DNA of 64,000 bases from positions 16,993,438-17,057,437 of the forward strand of contig CM060855.1 in NCBI GenBank assembly GCA_030737835.1, given 5' to 3'. Below the pieces are notes generated by a model, which was not told the DNA's origin, did no database searches, and saw only the letters and a program-made list of their open reading frames with translations. The translations under genes and the position numbers were made by a program. Positions 43,791-57,198 of this stretch are shown piece after piece (position 1 is the stretch's first letter; each line of letters begins with the position of its first letter). The DNA is from Acorus gramineus (taxonomy: Eukaryota; Streptophyta; Magnoliopsida; Acorales; Acoraceae).

Positions 43791-46700
43791 ATGGCGGCGA
43801 AGCAGATGGAAGAGATACAGAGGAAGCTCGCGTTCCTGAAATACCCCCGCTCGGACGCCCCCGCACAGTCCCTCCTCTTCGCCGGCATGGAGAGATACGG
43901 CCTCCTCGAGTGGCTCTTCTTCAGGTCCCCCCCCCCTCTCTCTCTCTTCAAATTGCGATCTTGATTGGTCACGGAGAGGTTCTGAATTGTTAATCTTTTG
44001 TTTTTTGAAGGGATTTGAATTATTCAACTGGTATTGCGTGGACATGCATTGTTGTTTAGGGTTTTTTGTTTGGGTTTTGCATTTTTGAGAGAGGACTTCA
44101 CGATCGTCTGGGAGAGATGAAGAGGAGATGAATTACTGAAGTTGAAGTTGCAATTTTTAGTTTAATTATGTCAAGTAATGTGGATAAAAAGGGGTTTACT
44201 TTGACATAATAGAAAGTTGGTGACTGAAAATTAGAGGATTTTGTGAAGTGGGTTGCGATCAAGGAAATGATTGAGTTTTTGGTGTTGGAACTTTGAGTTA
44301 TTGAAGTTAATATTTTTAGTTCAATTATCCCATCTAATGTGGATAAAAAGGCTTATATTTAGGTTGAAATAATTTAAAGTTGGTGTCTGGAAATTAGAAG
44401 ATTCTATGATTCTGCTGCAATTGTTGGGAGCAATGAAGGGGCGATGATGAGTTTTTGGTGTTTGAATTGTTGAAGTTACAATTTTATTTAAATTATGTAT
44501 GTAATGTGGATTAAAATTGGTTTAGATTTACTTCGAAATAACTTAAAGTTGGTGAATTAAAATCTATAATACATTGTTGTGGGAGTTATGATTGTGGAAA
44601 TATCATTGTTTGCATGCTTTGCGTTTATTGAAACCATTTTTGTATTTATTCTATAAAACTTTTGTACAATTATTTTTACTGAACTGACATGGATTTTGTC
44701 GGATAGGATCTTAGGTGATAAATCCATGTGATGTGGATAAAAAAGACTTGGATTCATGTTTAAGTCATTTAAAGTTGGTGTTACATTGTTGTGGGAGTTA
44801 TGATTGTGGAAATAATATAGATGCTTTGATTTTATTGAAGCCATTTTGCATGTATGCTGTATTAATTTTTTTACAAATATGTTATGTGAATTAGACATGG
44901 TTTTTTGTTGAACAGGCTCTTAGGTGATAAATCTCCATTCACCCAACCAAGCCTACAAGGTGAAGGAATGGACCGTGATGAGGAGACAGCCCGAATTCAA
45001 AGTAAATCTATCTACTTACAATATTCTTTTTTAGCTTAGTTTCTTTCTTAACTTCAGCTTTATCCTGTGATTGTGCAGAATCTTCTGGCTACATATATAA
45101 TTTCAGTTCAGATGTTATCACTGTTGGTGTTTGTTTTGCATCTTTTTTCTGTTTGAATCTTTTCCTTTTTTATATATAAATGATAGATTTATCAGCAAGA
45201 CTTAAAAAAAAGAAATCTTGTTGAAAAGCTTCATCATGAGCCACTTATATAATATCGTCTACTTCACTCATTATTCCAATTCACCTTTTATAAAATTTAA
45301 TTACAATTAAGCTTTTGTTTTTCCTTTATCGAATTCCCTTTCATAGCAAGGTGAATTTTCCAAACAAATTACCTCCTGATATTGGGCGTATAGTCCTTTC
45401 ATAATAAGAAGAATATATTTGAAGGTCTCTCAGCGCGTGGCAGTTGTTTCTCTTCCTGCTTTACCAATCTTGTGTAATTGCAATTTTCCCTTCAAAATTA
45501 GTCGACCCACATAAACAGCAATTTGATTACATAAAGCTCCCAAATTTTCATTCAACCAAGTTCCCCAGTAAGCAGCTTACATGTTTGTCTTTGGAGATTA
45601 ATTTTTTAGATTTAAAGGTAAATTATATTATATACATTTGTGATGAATAAAAACAGGGAATAAGGAACAACATGGTTTTAAGAAGCTCATTGATGCCAAT
45701 GTATATTGTTTGTCTTAATGGTTTTGGGCTCATGTATTGATGCAAGCCTATTACACCAAAGTTTCATATTTCCATTTTACAGCATTGCAGGTAGTGGGTT
45801 TTTTCCTGTGATATTGTTGTGTATATTCTTGTAGGTAACAAACTCATATTTTCGCAGATTTGGCAGAGATAGCAAAGTTTTTGGGAATCACATCTATGGT
45901 TGATACTGAAGCCATCCAGGTTTTTAATCCCTCGCCACAATAATGAGAGAGGAGAACATTTTACCACATGTTCCTTTACCTATATATATGAAGTTTGATA
46001 TGCAAATCTAAGTATAATTTCAGCCTTGCAAATTTTTTTGTTAGATAAGCTGTGGGACTTGAACCCATTGATTACAAATTCTGTTGTCAACCGTTGGGGG
46101 TATGGGTCCAAGCCCCAATGTCTAGCCTTGTAATTGATTTTCAAATTTAAGATGAAATTGAATTAACTATGTAATGGTTTTTTTATTTTGTTGGTCCATG
46201 CCGAAAGCTCCATGCTGTCACTTCTCCAAGACCTTCATTATTGTTTCTTTGAAGTGAATTCTTATTAGGAATCATTTCATAATTCATCTACAGGCTACAC
46301 ATGATTAATTTTGAAACTGAGGGGGTTGTTAGAAGGGTTACCTGTGCCAAGGGGTCCTTTCATTGACCCAAGTGACATATTGTATGATAATCGACAATAT
46401 TAAGACACTCGACAATAGTAAGACGCTCGACAAATTGGAATTTGATGCATCAAATGACAAGTCTATCTATGCTTTTCATTCAAGAATCCAGCACATGCCC
46501 TCATCTCCTCACTTTTAATAAATTAGTTAGGAAAAAAAGCAGGAAGAAAGAATCAAGGAAAGAGTGAACTATTCTTCTTAATGGTTTTCAGTGATCATGT
46601 GAAATTCATATGCTACTTATTACAGGGAAGGGGTAGCTATGAAGAGCGTGCCGAGATGCTTCATCTTCTTGTGGATCTAGTAGAAGCAAGCTGCTATGCT

Positions 46701-49700
46701 GACAATCCTGAGTGGAGGTTTAGCTTGCTGCAGTTGATTATTGTTCAGAACTTCTTGGTTTTTTTATATTCTAAGCTATGGATTGTGTTCAGTGTTGATG
46801 ATCAGGTAGCAAAGGACATACAACTAATTGATTCAATTGCCGAGAAACAGGCTCAAATTTTCTCCGAGGAGTGTAAACTGTTTCCTGCAGATGTGCAGAT
46901 TCAGGCCATATATCCACTGTAAGCATTTATAAGATCTCTTAGCAGACAAATGAAAGAAAGGAAGCTTATAAAACAATATTGACAAGGAAAAGAAGAAAAA
47001 AAATAAGAAAAAATAAAGAGGCCTGTTGTGCATCTTATGCAACTTTAGTCAAGAGATCAGCGAAAAACAAATTCATTGGTTCCTGTTGTTATGCAATTAA
47101 TAAAATTGGAATTAAATATATCTATTATGAAAATAATTATCTCCTCTAGGGAATTTCGCATAAATGCTTTTATTAACCTATTGTGAACAGTTGCTTATTT
47201 TGTGACTTGTACATCTGATTGTTTTCTGCTTTGCTGTGATGGAAAACCATGAACATTCTTACTGTTCTTTCTTGTATTTGCTGAAATGGTCAGCATTTTA
47301 CAATCTTCCTGATGCAGTTCTATGCCTGGCTTGCTAATGTTATTATTATTTTAAAAAGAAGTAGGTGCAATCTTTATTAATATAAAATCTGGCTTGCTAT
47401 TATTGCAATCATGGATGTATCCAGACCAGGATATTGTGCAATAATTGGTCTTAAGAACTGGCCACTAGAACACCAAATTTAACAAGACATGTTGTAGTTT
47501 TTTTTTAATAAAAACAAGACCTGTGGAAGTTAATTTTAACTTCAAAAATTGTGTGGTTTTCAAGAAAGCATAACGTTTGTATAATAAAGAAACCTGGTTT
47601 ATGGGAAATATTTGATCAGCAGATAATATGCGGGTCAACAAGAATGAATGTAAAATTTTGAATGTTGAGGGATTTCAACATCTCCATGACAGCTTGGCGG
47701 TTATGACAAATTTGCACTGAAGGATAAAAATCCAGAGAATCTATATCATTTTAGTGCCAACCAGAAGTATCCTAATATTTGAATAGAAGATCTTAAGGAA
47801 ATATTCTTGTGTATCATAATTCATGAAGAGAAGAGCCTAAGGAAATCTTGTTGCATAAACTATGATTAGGGTGGGCATCATTGGAAAACATTGTTCTTGT
47901 ATATTATCACACTATTTTGGCAATTTCAGTGGACCTAGATTATTCATTTCTGATGGTTCCATTGAGTTTTCTGCACACATACACACACATACTATTGGTT
48001 TTTCATCTTTGGTTATGCATATTGCGTTCAATCATAACCTTGAAATTACATTTTTATTATGTTATGTAAAGAATTTATGTTAATAAGTCCTTTCCTTTAA
48101 ATCGAAGCTCTTTTGCAGGCCAGATGTTCCTGAATTAGAGTTAAAGCTCTCAGAGAATATGAAAAATTTGTCGAGTTTGCAGCAGAAGGTTCAAGAATTG
48201 GCATCTAAAGTTAGTTCTGAACCCTTGGCTTTCTGACTGTTAATATTCAAAAGTTTTGAATGTAGACCTCTTTGTCGTCCTAGATTAGCTCGGCACCATT
48301 GGGGTTGAATTATCCAAAATTTCAAATATCTGAGATCTTTATTGATGAAGATGAGTTTTTTCCCTTTATTGATCCATGTATCGATTGTGCGAATAGTTTT
48401 CTTTTTTTTTTTGCTGAAAAATGGAAAAAAATAAAAATGAAAAAAAATAAAAAATGGAGAAAATATATATGTATTTATTTATCAAGATGAATGTTTGAGT
48501 TGATGTGGAAATGAGAGTGTGGGGTAGGTTTAGGGAAATTAGGGACCAAATTTTTTTAAAAAAAGTTGGATAGTTTTTTGAAAAAATTCCATTCCGAAAG
48601 GATGGAATTTGAGCCATTGGGATCCAATGGCTAGTTTTTTTTTTTTGTGAAAAAAATGGAATATATTTCTATATACTGGCGAAATATAGCGTGAAATTCA
48701 AATTCTCAGGATATCGTTGAGAAATTGGTTTTTTTTCGTGAAAATATCGATATATGCTCTGATTTTCACATTTTATTCGAAAAATCAATATGTCAATCGA
48801 TATTTAAAAAACAATGGAATTATGTATTCTTATTTTCATTGAAGGGATAAAAATAACATGCTTTTACATAAATCTGAATCATTGAATGACTTTAGACCAC
48901 ATAAAACCCTCAAGTCAAACTAAACATTGTCCTCCAATAACTTCAATTTTTACCTATTCTATATTAACTGAAAAATAATTACCTCGCTGGGTTAAGTTTC
49001 CTCAAAATGAAGTTAACTCTCTCGAGATATCCTTTTCCATTAAAGGTGGGAGCTCACCTCCCAATATTGCAATTTAGAAAAGCCCCATACAGCAGATTAA
49101 AAAAAGGCCAAGGAGATGAGCCATCTCCAAGACCAATAAAAACAATAAAAGATAATAAAATAAAAGGAAGAGGCGGCCTTGAGTGCATTCTCTTGACATC
49201 TATTAATTTACTTCTGATTTGAATTATCCTTTGAGATTGATAAAACAAAGCTTCCACTGTAGGTTTGAAAACCAAAACCCTCAAAATTGTTATCTTTTTT
49301 CTATGTTGGATGATTTCAGAAATAGCGGTATTCCATATTTAGTGTTTATAGAAACAAATCACATATCTGACATTTGTTTACATATATTCAAAAAAGAATC
49401 GGCAACATGGAAGTTGTTAAAGTATGAAATGATCTAATTCATATCCACTTGTTTTTAAAAGCTTGTTCGAGGGCCATTGCTTGAAGCAACTGTAAATTGT
49501 TTGGTTTAACATGTAAAGCCATGGGTTCAAGTTCTGAGAGTGACCACTTTGTGCATATAAATGTCCAATGTATCATATATGAGATCTTCTAGGTGATCTG
49601 GTGATGACATATTCTATAAAATAGATGAATGTATCTTTTGGTTGGTATCAGAATTTTTTTTATTATTGACATAATCAATTTTTCTCGTGTTATGTGTTTT

Positions 49701-52700
49701 AAGTACAAGTAAGATAAACAATCTTATGCACTGTTGACTGCCCCGCTAAAGCTATATTCTGGCTCCATCCCAGCTTCTTGTGGTCCCACGGCAATATTAC
49801 ATTGCACCTTATTAACTGATTTCTATATTAAGAACTATTTTATTTCAGAAATAAGCTTAAGCATATTTTCGTAATAATTGCATAGAATCCATCTTTATAC
49901 TTGAGGAGTGATATTTATTTTTTACATATGGGAAACAATTCGAGGGTGAATCCAGCCTCAACTCATTTTCTGACATGGTTTATTTTCTGTTGAACTCATT
50001 TGATGTATCTTTTGTTCTTGTATTCTTGTGCAGTATCCTTATAATCCAAATGAGGAGTATGTAGAGACAGAGTTAAATCTGCGTGCACAGTTGGAATATT
50101 TTCTGGAAACTGCAAGGGCTTTCAATCTGATTTACACAAAGGTGACAATATTTATGAAGAATCTATAATGGTGTTTGTAATAACTGATTTTGTGGTGGGC
50201 TCGTGTGCTTTAAGTTGTCGATGCTGTTTCCAGCATCTACAATGTTAGTATTACAGATAGGGAAACCCCGCCACAGTTCCATCCAGACTGAATGCTTGGT
50301 AGAAAAAAAAGAGGAGATTGCATCATTGAAGAACCATGCAGTGTCAGCTGTAGGGATATCACCTTATCATGTGATCCCCCTGATGCACATGCCAAGACCA
50401 TGCATCTTCATTTCCAATCTTCATTGAGTTTTTTGGTCCTCTTATTTGCTTGTCAAAATCTTGAGAGGATTCTAAACTATTATTATTATTTTGAGATGTT
50501 ATAGGAAATTCGTCCTTGGACAAATATAATGGAAGTGCCACAGTTGCATGGATTTGGCCCTGCTGCTCATCAGTTGTTGGAGGCTTATAAGATGCTCCGA
50601 AAGGTACTTGAGATTCTATTGTTCAGCTTTTGTTTTCACCCGGCATGACTATATTTCTTCATGATGTTTTTTTCAAAGAAGCATTCCAAGGGTCATGCTA
50701 ATGTAAATGAAAATGTAAAGGCCTACAGCACACAAAATAACCAGGAAATACGTTTGTCTCACAACCTTCCGTTTTAAGGAATTAATTCAGCAATTGGTTA
50801 AATAGGTGTTACCTCAGCTAGTAAAATACATTTATTTCCTGCTGAATGAAATCTTATTGGAAACTGTTTCACCTTGTAAGAAGAGTACTTTATACTTCGA
50901 ATATATTGGTAATCTTATATGCAACATATCTTGGGAAGTTCTCTTGGGGATTTTGAGTTTGTTTACTTTTTGGATTTCCTTTTAGGAATTTTGGTTTCCT
51001 TTTATTCTTTTCTTATGTTGTTCAGTAACTGAATAAGATAAGAAAGTCAGGAACAAGATATTAAATTTTTCCGCCTGGGTAAGGTGAGCAAAGACACACA
51101 ATGTATTTTATTCTCACCTCTAGGGCCCTTCACATACATATATAAATCCCACTATAAGCTTGTCTGAGGGCATCATCATCATTTGAATTATACAATCGCG
51201 AAGCTTTCCCTAGCTGAATTTTTCACATCGTTGATCTTCATACACTATTCCTTTCTTTAAAAAAAAAAGAAAAAAAAAACTGGAAACAAAGAAGCAGTAC
51301 AAAAAAGAAAAAGGCAATAAAAGAGGGGACATCAGGGATGTCCCTCACAAAACCCCAAGATCACAAAGCAACCTCACTCCACAGACGGGCCCCTTCTAAA
51401 CAGCATGTAGCAGTTTTAATCTTAATACAGCACTACCTTGGCACATCCACCACACAAGCCCATGTGTTCTCAAAGTAGACTTTTTTTTCCTCCAAACAGC
51501 TTCTCATTTCTAGCAAGCCAAATGGCCCCAGCAGTCTGCACATTGCTTGGGGCAACATTGAGGTCGTCCTGTTTCCCTTAATGTCTCCTTTCTTTGTTCT
51601 ACTGTAGGAACCTTGAGATACAGTGTTGATGGAATTAAGATTAACAGCTTTACCCAAGCAACTTCCACTATTGCCCAAAGTCCCACATTGAAGGGGCACT
51701 TCACAAAAAAAGTGTTCTACTGTTCATCACCTTCACAGAGGATTCATATCAGGTCATCACAGGTTGCCCACACTGCGTTTTGAGTTTCGTAAGAATTTTA
51801 TATAAGCTCAGGGTCCAGAAAGAGGCCTGGGTCTTTGTAGGAGTACAAACTTTCCACTAACCTTTAAGAACTTAAGCATCAGGTCCTCCTAGCCACTGGG
51901 GGACCTGTAGATCACTTGACACAATCCATTGATAGGCCCAATTCTGCCATCTTTTCCACAACATATCTTCTGCAGCCAAATTGATGTTCACATCCTGAAG
52001 CACATTCAACAGCACACAAGCCTCTGGAATTCATCCTCTGTTATTACTCCTCAGTCCTGGATACTAGATGATTTACTATTCACCACTTGATAAGAATTAT
52101 TCAGTGTCTTCTTTTGAGGGTGCTATTCTGAAAAAAATCTTGAAAATAATGATGCTAGCTTCCTCTCATTTAAACACTCATTACTCCAGAAATAATTGAT
52201 CTGCCATTGCCAACCACATCTTCGAGTTCATCATAAATTGCAGGAGCCATTTTTTGAGATGTCCTCCACACTTCAGAGAACTTGTAAGCCACGGAAGGGG
52301 TGTTAGATGATCTGCCACAGTGAGATTTATATTTTTTAAGCCCCATCACGTAGGCTTATAGTGCTGTATTCTCACACTAATTCATCTCCTCAGCATTTTG
52401 GGATCAAAGTGATGAATATTGAATTTAGATATCCACAGTCCTGATAACCCAGATAGAAGCAAAATATCTTCCTGGAAGAATCGAAGGGGAACCTATCAGG
52501 ACTGGGGCCTTTGTCCCCTCCCAGACCTCTTCCTCATTGAAGGGGGACCTCCACACAGAAATCATCTAATGAAGCTAGCTTTAAACCAGTCTTTAACATG
52601 GTGCTCGATCTGTTCTTCCACCACTCATCTCTCCTTTTAACCCTCCGTATAGAATTCAGTCTTTTCCTTTGGTATGGAAATAACCTAGTTTTACCATCAC

Positions 52701-54024
52701 CCCCTTTCAACCACACCGCTCTAGATCTCTGCCTCCAATACTATTCTTGCCTGAATATGGCCTTAATATCACTTTCATTCGATTGTTTGTTTTCTCTCCC
52801 TGACCTTTCTTTCCCCTTAGATCCCATATGAGGATTTATCTCAAAAGAGTATCTTTCTACCTGTTTGTTTCAATCTTGTACCCTCTGCCCCATACTTTGA
52901 ACTTTTCTTTAAAGCCTCTTAAATTCCTTTCCAGTTTAAGTGCACCACTACCCTCAATATGGATCCCCCCCAAATATTGTTGGACAAACTCCCTGTAGTC
53001 CTCAACAGAGACCTACAAATTTTTTATCTTGAAAGTCTTATGTTGCCTCTAATCTTCCTTGACAGATAGGAATAAAGGGCAGTGGTCAGGGAAGACTTTC
53101 CGATCTTGCCAGAGGGAAGCACTCCTCCCACTCTACATCCACTGGCTCTGCCAAGCATCGACAAAGCAGGATAATATCTCGTATTACTTTAAGCATATTT
53201 TTCATTACCCAAAGGGGTCTTCAATAGACCTTCGTCCCACTCCACTTAGAAAAGGTCTCCACACTGCAGCTACCAGATCCCAGAATTTCGATCACATTTA
53301 TATCTCCCACCAGACTCCATGCCCATGGAAGACCCCAGTCAGCTTTAATATCCATATCAAGCTCTGCTTTCAAAACAAATAAAATACAAAAAACTCCACA
53401 TCAGGCCCGTTATCCCAGCCAAAACGACCTAGCTTTATTTTAATATGAATTTCTGGTTCTTGGATCATGACTTTTAAATGGGAGGGGAAGTAAGTCAGGG
53501 AAACTGCTAGTGATTTGTCTTGAATATTTTCAGCCTACTTTATAAGTTTATATTCCCTGTATTTACCAAGCTAGATGACATAATACAAAAATATTTATAT
53601 ATTTTTCTATACAATTGTCAATTACATTTTCATTATATCTCCACTGATCATTTGAAATACTTTGGCTGTATGAAGATTTGGTCGAAATAATATCACAAAT
53701 TTTTCCCATAATCTTGAAATCCCTCAGTGAATTATAAATATTCACATTTCTCAAGTACGAAGGATTTTATTTGGCGCTGAAAAATTAATGTATGCCATGC
53801 ATCTGTGACATGTGCGATTCAAATTCCAGTTTCTGGGGAATTTGAGGAATATAAGGGACTCTCATGCCGCGGTTGCTGTTGGATCAAATTCTACCGTAGA
53901 CACGCCTTCCTCCTCCGTCACGAGGATCATCGTGGAATGTGAATCCGCGCTTACATTTCTGAACCGTGACCTTGGAATCCTGTCAGCTTCTGTAGCTCGC
54001 GAGCAAGGTGAAGCAGCTGCCTAA
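43791..54024 (+). CDS. AUG7: AUGMIN subunit 7, complete
   Basis: Subunit of the eight-protein augmin complex, which recruits gamma-tubulin rings to existing microtubules so new ones branch off, in the spindle, phragmoplast and cortical array. Nine exons: 43791..43924, 44916..45001, 45858..45919, 46626..46717, 46793..46918, 48119..48209, 50034..50141, 50505..50603, 53830..54024. The product is 330 residues, matching Arabidopsis AUG7 (AT5G17620). Recognisable stretches: [13 protein letters not shown] at the start, [88 protein letters not shown] and [18 protein letters not shown] at the C-terminus. Leu-rich heptads at about 170-235 suggest coiled coil. An upstream in-frame Met (43761) exists, but the start chosen matches the family. 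The last intron (3.2 kb) holds a decayed LINE; intron 1 has tandem repeats that duplicate the start of exon 2. Confidence 0.95.
44130..44915 (+). repeat. Degenerate tandem repeats in AUG7 intron 1, reaching into exon 2
   Basis: About four imperfect units of 170-210 bp. Each has some of 'ttgaagttacaattt', 'aatgtggataaaaagg', 'tttaaagttggtg', 'ttgttgtgggagttatgatt' and 'gaagccatttt'. The last repeat boundary duplicates the first bases of exon 2: 'ggatcttaggtgataaatcc' at about 44707-44726 mirrors 'ggctcttaggtgataaatct' at 44915-44934. Confidence 0.8.
49470..49600 (+). mobile_element. SINE-like fragment in AUG7 intron 6
   Basis: Contains 'catgggttcaagttctgaga' and 'gtgaccactttgtgcat', reminiscent of a pol III box B and the following region of plant Au-type SINEs. 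Very diverged. Named only by resemblance. Confidence 0.3.
51240..53440 (-). mobile_element. Decayed L1-type LINE in AUG7 intron 8
   Basis: Read on the minus strand from high to low coordinate, fragments appear in L1 order. [11 protein letters not shown] (about 53099-53060) resembles the SDHCPI end of the endonuclease domain. [13 protein letters not shown] (about 52713-52675) resembles the WLKxGDxNTxFFH motif before the reverse transcriptase. [11 protein letters not shown] and the frame-shifted remains of [11 protein letters not shown] (about 51700-51480) resemble the C-terminal zf-RVT region. Stops and frameshifts are frequent and most of the reverse transcriptase is missing, so it is inactive. 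The composition (more C and T on plus) contrasts with the rest of the intron. The ends are not determined. Confidence 0.7.
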
Positions 54025-54961
54025 GATGTTTATGGTGTTTCCAAGGTTAGTTGTCTGACATTGTAATTATTCATTTTGTTGTGTGAGTTGTTTGGTCTGT
54101 CCTTGTCTGAAATGTTATTATTTTTATTTTTTTCTTCTGGTGCATCAAAAGCCATTCAAGAACTTGTGTTCACTTACATGAAACTTCTGCTGATTCGTTT
54201 TGAGTTGAATATGTTTCCCTTGAAAAGGGGAAAATGTGAATGATCACCCTTATTCACTGGTCTTATCCAATGCATCTTGATTCTTGACTGCTCATAAGAG
54301 GGGTTTTTTTTTTCTTTTTTGGTGTGTTCTACTTGAAATTGATTTCACATTCATCAGTGTAGTATAATCTAACAGTAGAAAATTGAAAGTGTTGTTACAC
54401 ACGGTCCTCGTATGCAAGCTTTATTTACAGTTTTTTTCTTTTTTCCCTAAAGCTTATGTTTGGATACAGAATAAGACTTATTCCGGGGTATATAGTTATG
54501 CTAGCATAAGTGTGTATAGAAGTGGAATAAATGATTTGTGTTTGGTTGTGTTTTGAATTATTTTCATTGGGCAACATGATAAAAAATTTATTGTTTGGAT
54601 AAAATGTGAATAAAATGGATAGAATTTATAAAAGGTGAAAAAATGATAATAGTTGATTTGACAGGTAATTTATGAAAGCTGATGGCAGTTGATTTGACAG
54701 TGGGTTACATATTCTTTGGGTAAAATAACCTAGAATAACTTTAATTTTAAGGGTTGGTTAAAATTTATATATCATTTTATATTAGTTTATTCTAGCATAG
54801 GTTATCATAAGGTATTCACTACTTCTAAACACCAAAAATTATTTATTTTGTTTTATTTCAAGTTATTTTGTGGTCTATTCTTGCATTCAAAAGGAGGCGT
54901 AAAAGCATCGGGTTTTTTTTTTTTTTACAAAGATGCACTGAATTAAATGCAAGTATGCTAT
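54025..54961. other. AUG7 3' flank, AT-rich
   Basis: 3' UTR and downstream sequence. 'gttgttacacacggtcctcg' at about 54390 looks like a MITE family B end. From 54450 to 54840 are loosely mirrored phrases ('gtttggatacagaataagac' and 'cttctaaacacc'), perhaps another eroded TIR element. No gene recognised. Confidence 0.4.
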
Positions 54962-54970
54962 TTAATTTTT

Positions 54971-55359
54971 GGGAAAAATTCATATAATTTCATGTAAACT
55001 GACTGAAATTTATATAACTCCATGATTTTTCTTAAAATTTATATAACCCTCTGAAAATACTTAGTAAATTCAAATAACTCTCTGTATAAAATTTACATTT
55101 ACAGATGATGAATATTTTGTGAATATTATGTTTGTATATCTTAAAATACATTGTAGTGATTATTTAATATATTGTGTCTCTAGTGAGGGTTAACCAAACT
55201 AAATATTCGCAAAATACTCGTAATCTATAAACGAAAATTTTATTCAGGTAGACTATTTGGATTTATTAGATGTTTTCAGGGGGTTATATGGATTTTAAGA
55301 AAAGTCAGGGAGTTATATGGATTTCAGTCAGATTTCATGGGGTTGTATGAATTTCTCCC
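54971..55359. mobile_element. MULE-type MITE with 9-bp target duplication
   Basis: 389 bp with inverted arms of about 100 bp: left 'gggaaaaattcatataattt', right, read inward, 'gggagaaattcatacaaccc', both continuing with 'gactgaaat..atataactcc' and 'ttttcttaaaat..atataacc'. TTAATTTTT flanks both sides (54962-54970 and 55360-55368). Different sequence from the 20170-21264 element, but the same class by TSD length and TIR build. Confidence 0.85.
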
Positions 55360-55371
55360 TTAATTTTTCTT

Positions 55372-56290
55372 TGGGATTTTTAGTTTTAAGTCCCTATAAA
55401 CATGCCTATTTAGGGATCAATCCCTCCCTTCTTCATATTTCTTTTTTAGTTCTCACATTCAACCGTTTATTTGGTTTTTAGTCTCTCCGTCAAACGCTCA
55501 TCCATGCACCATTAATTTATAAAATGTGATTTTATTTTTAAGTCCTTGTAAAGTATGATATTTAGTGACCAGTCTCTCCCTTCTTCATATTTCATTTTAA
55601 GTCCCCAATTTCAAGTGTTTTTTTTCTTATTAGTCAATGGACAAAAATTAAAACATATGTAATCTGAGTTTTGAACTGTAAAAATAACCGAGTCTAACAT
55701 TTTCCTAAGGAAAATGATATGTCCAGCCTCTCGTGCAGCCCCAATTGCAATGCATATTATTTTTTTCAAAAAAAAAATCATGCACTCTTCCATTGAAGTT
55801 CATACTGTCATATGAATTGAAATATATATTGAGATACACTAATATATTTTTTTTTAGTTAAAAAATGATAAAAAAAAATTTACATCATACATTATGATAA
55901 AACCACATACACTATGATAAGTGATAACGCAGCTTTTGGTATATCTATGTGATTCTTAAGTAGATTTTGATTATAAATTTAATTTATTTAATAAATATAA
56001 TCATACAATTTTATTGAATAACTATTTAAATATAAAAAATGTATTCAGTACAATTCTTAATAATTCAAATTTATAATAAAAATATACTTAAGAATCACAT
56101 ATTAACTTTATAGGGACTTAAAAGTAAAAACGTATTTCACAAATTAACGGTGCATAGACGGACGTTTGACGGAAAGACTAAAAACCAAACAGACTGTTTA
56201 ATGGGGGGACTTAAAAAAAATATGAAGAAGGGATGAATCAATCCCCAAATAAACATGTTTACATGAACTTAAAACTAAAAATCCATTCTT
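55372..56290. mobile_element. Long-TIR element (MULE-like family C), copy 2, with nested MITE
   Basis: The left arm 'ggatttttagttttaagtcc...ccctcccttcttcatattt' is matched by the right arm 'aaatatgaagaagggatgaa...cttaaaactaaaaatcc'. Shared with the element at 41009-42314, which suggests both derive from one non-autonomous family. It contains a truncated family A MITE (55716-55935). No coding sequence. Confidence 0.7.
55716..55935. mobile_element. MITE family A, copy 3 (truncated)
   Basis: Begins 'gatatgtccagcctctcgtg', parallel to 22088 and 62459, and stops after 'cactatgataagtgataacgcag' without the right terminal repeat. Nested in the long-TIR element. Confidence 0.6.
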
Positions 56291-57198
56291 TTTCTTTTTA
56301 GTGGCATATACGTCATTAAATAAATAGCATTGTTACACATAATCCCCATTACTATCTCACATGTAGTGCTATACCTCGATAACTATCTAAAGAGGTGTAT
56401 ACTTATTAAGTATTTTTTGGAAATGTAAAATTTTTTCAATAAAGAATAATTACAAGTATCAATTTTATTATCTTTTATAAAACTGTCTGATCATGAGATA
56501 TATTATTCTTGAACAATTGAAAGAATTTTTAACCTTCACACAGCTTGCCCATAAGAAAATCTCTCTGATATAAAATAAAAATAAAAAAAGAAACAAACAA
56601 ACATGCTTGTGTCCTTAAATAGAACATATACTTGATGCAGATTTTTTTTTCCAGGAGGCCAATTTCTATCACCCCTTTCCTGACATTTTGCCTGAAGAAT
56701 CCCACGCATTCTCAAAATTTGTAAAGGTGGAAGGAATTGTATAATTGTTCAGGAATTGTATAATTGTTCAGTTTAAATAAAATATTCTCCAAAAGAAAAA
56801 AGAATAAATAAATAATCCCTGCTTTCTATAGGTCATGCTTCCACAACTAGCGCATGGATTTTGATTGGTTCATACTTCTTCCCTCATTAACCCACAGGCC
56901 CCAAAAGCTACCACTACCAGACACTGAATCTTATGTTGAGATTAATTTCAGAATGTTATCCATGTAGATTTCATTCACCTGTTAGAAAAAAAAAAGTCTA
57001 CAGAATATAAACCATCATAGATTCATTACACAAAGAGACAGGTTAACAGCTCTATTAATAAGGCCAACCAATTCACTTGACTTATATTAACCACCAAACA
57101 CAGATTAAGAGCTGTCCCACCGATGAGTTATGTCGATGAATGCCTGAGCATGCGGTGAGCACGCTCGGATCTTCAGTCAGGCCAGTTATATTTCCTGG
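56291..57198. other. LSm3 3' flank
   Basis: A possible MITE end at about 56330 ('cattgttacacataatcccc'). The rest to 57198 is unremarkable and includes the likely 3' UTR of LSm3. Confidence 0.4.

Noticed and set aside
43602..44045. 147-codon minus-strand frame opposite AUG7 exon 1
   Set aside because: It is the shadow of the AUG7 first exon and its GC-rich leader. The sense frame matches AUG7 closely.
49500..49560. Possible tRNA gene ('gggttcaagt')
   Set aside because: No cloverleaf can be drawn and no box A at the right distance. Better explained as a SINE-like remnant. No tRNA or rRNA gene was found in the window.
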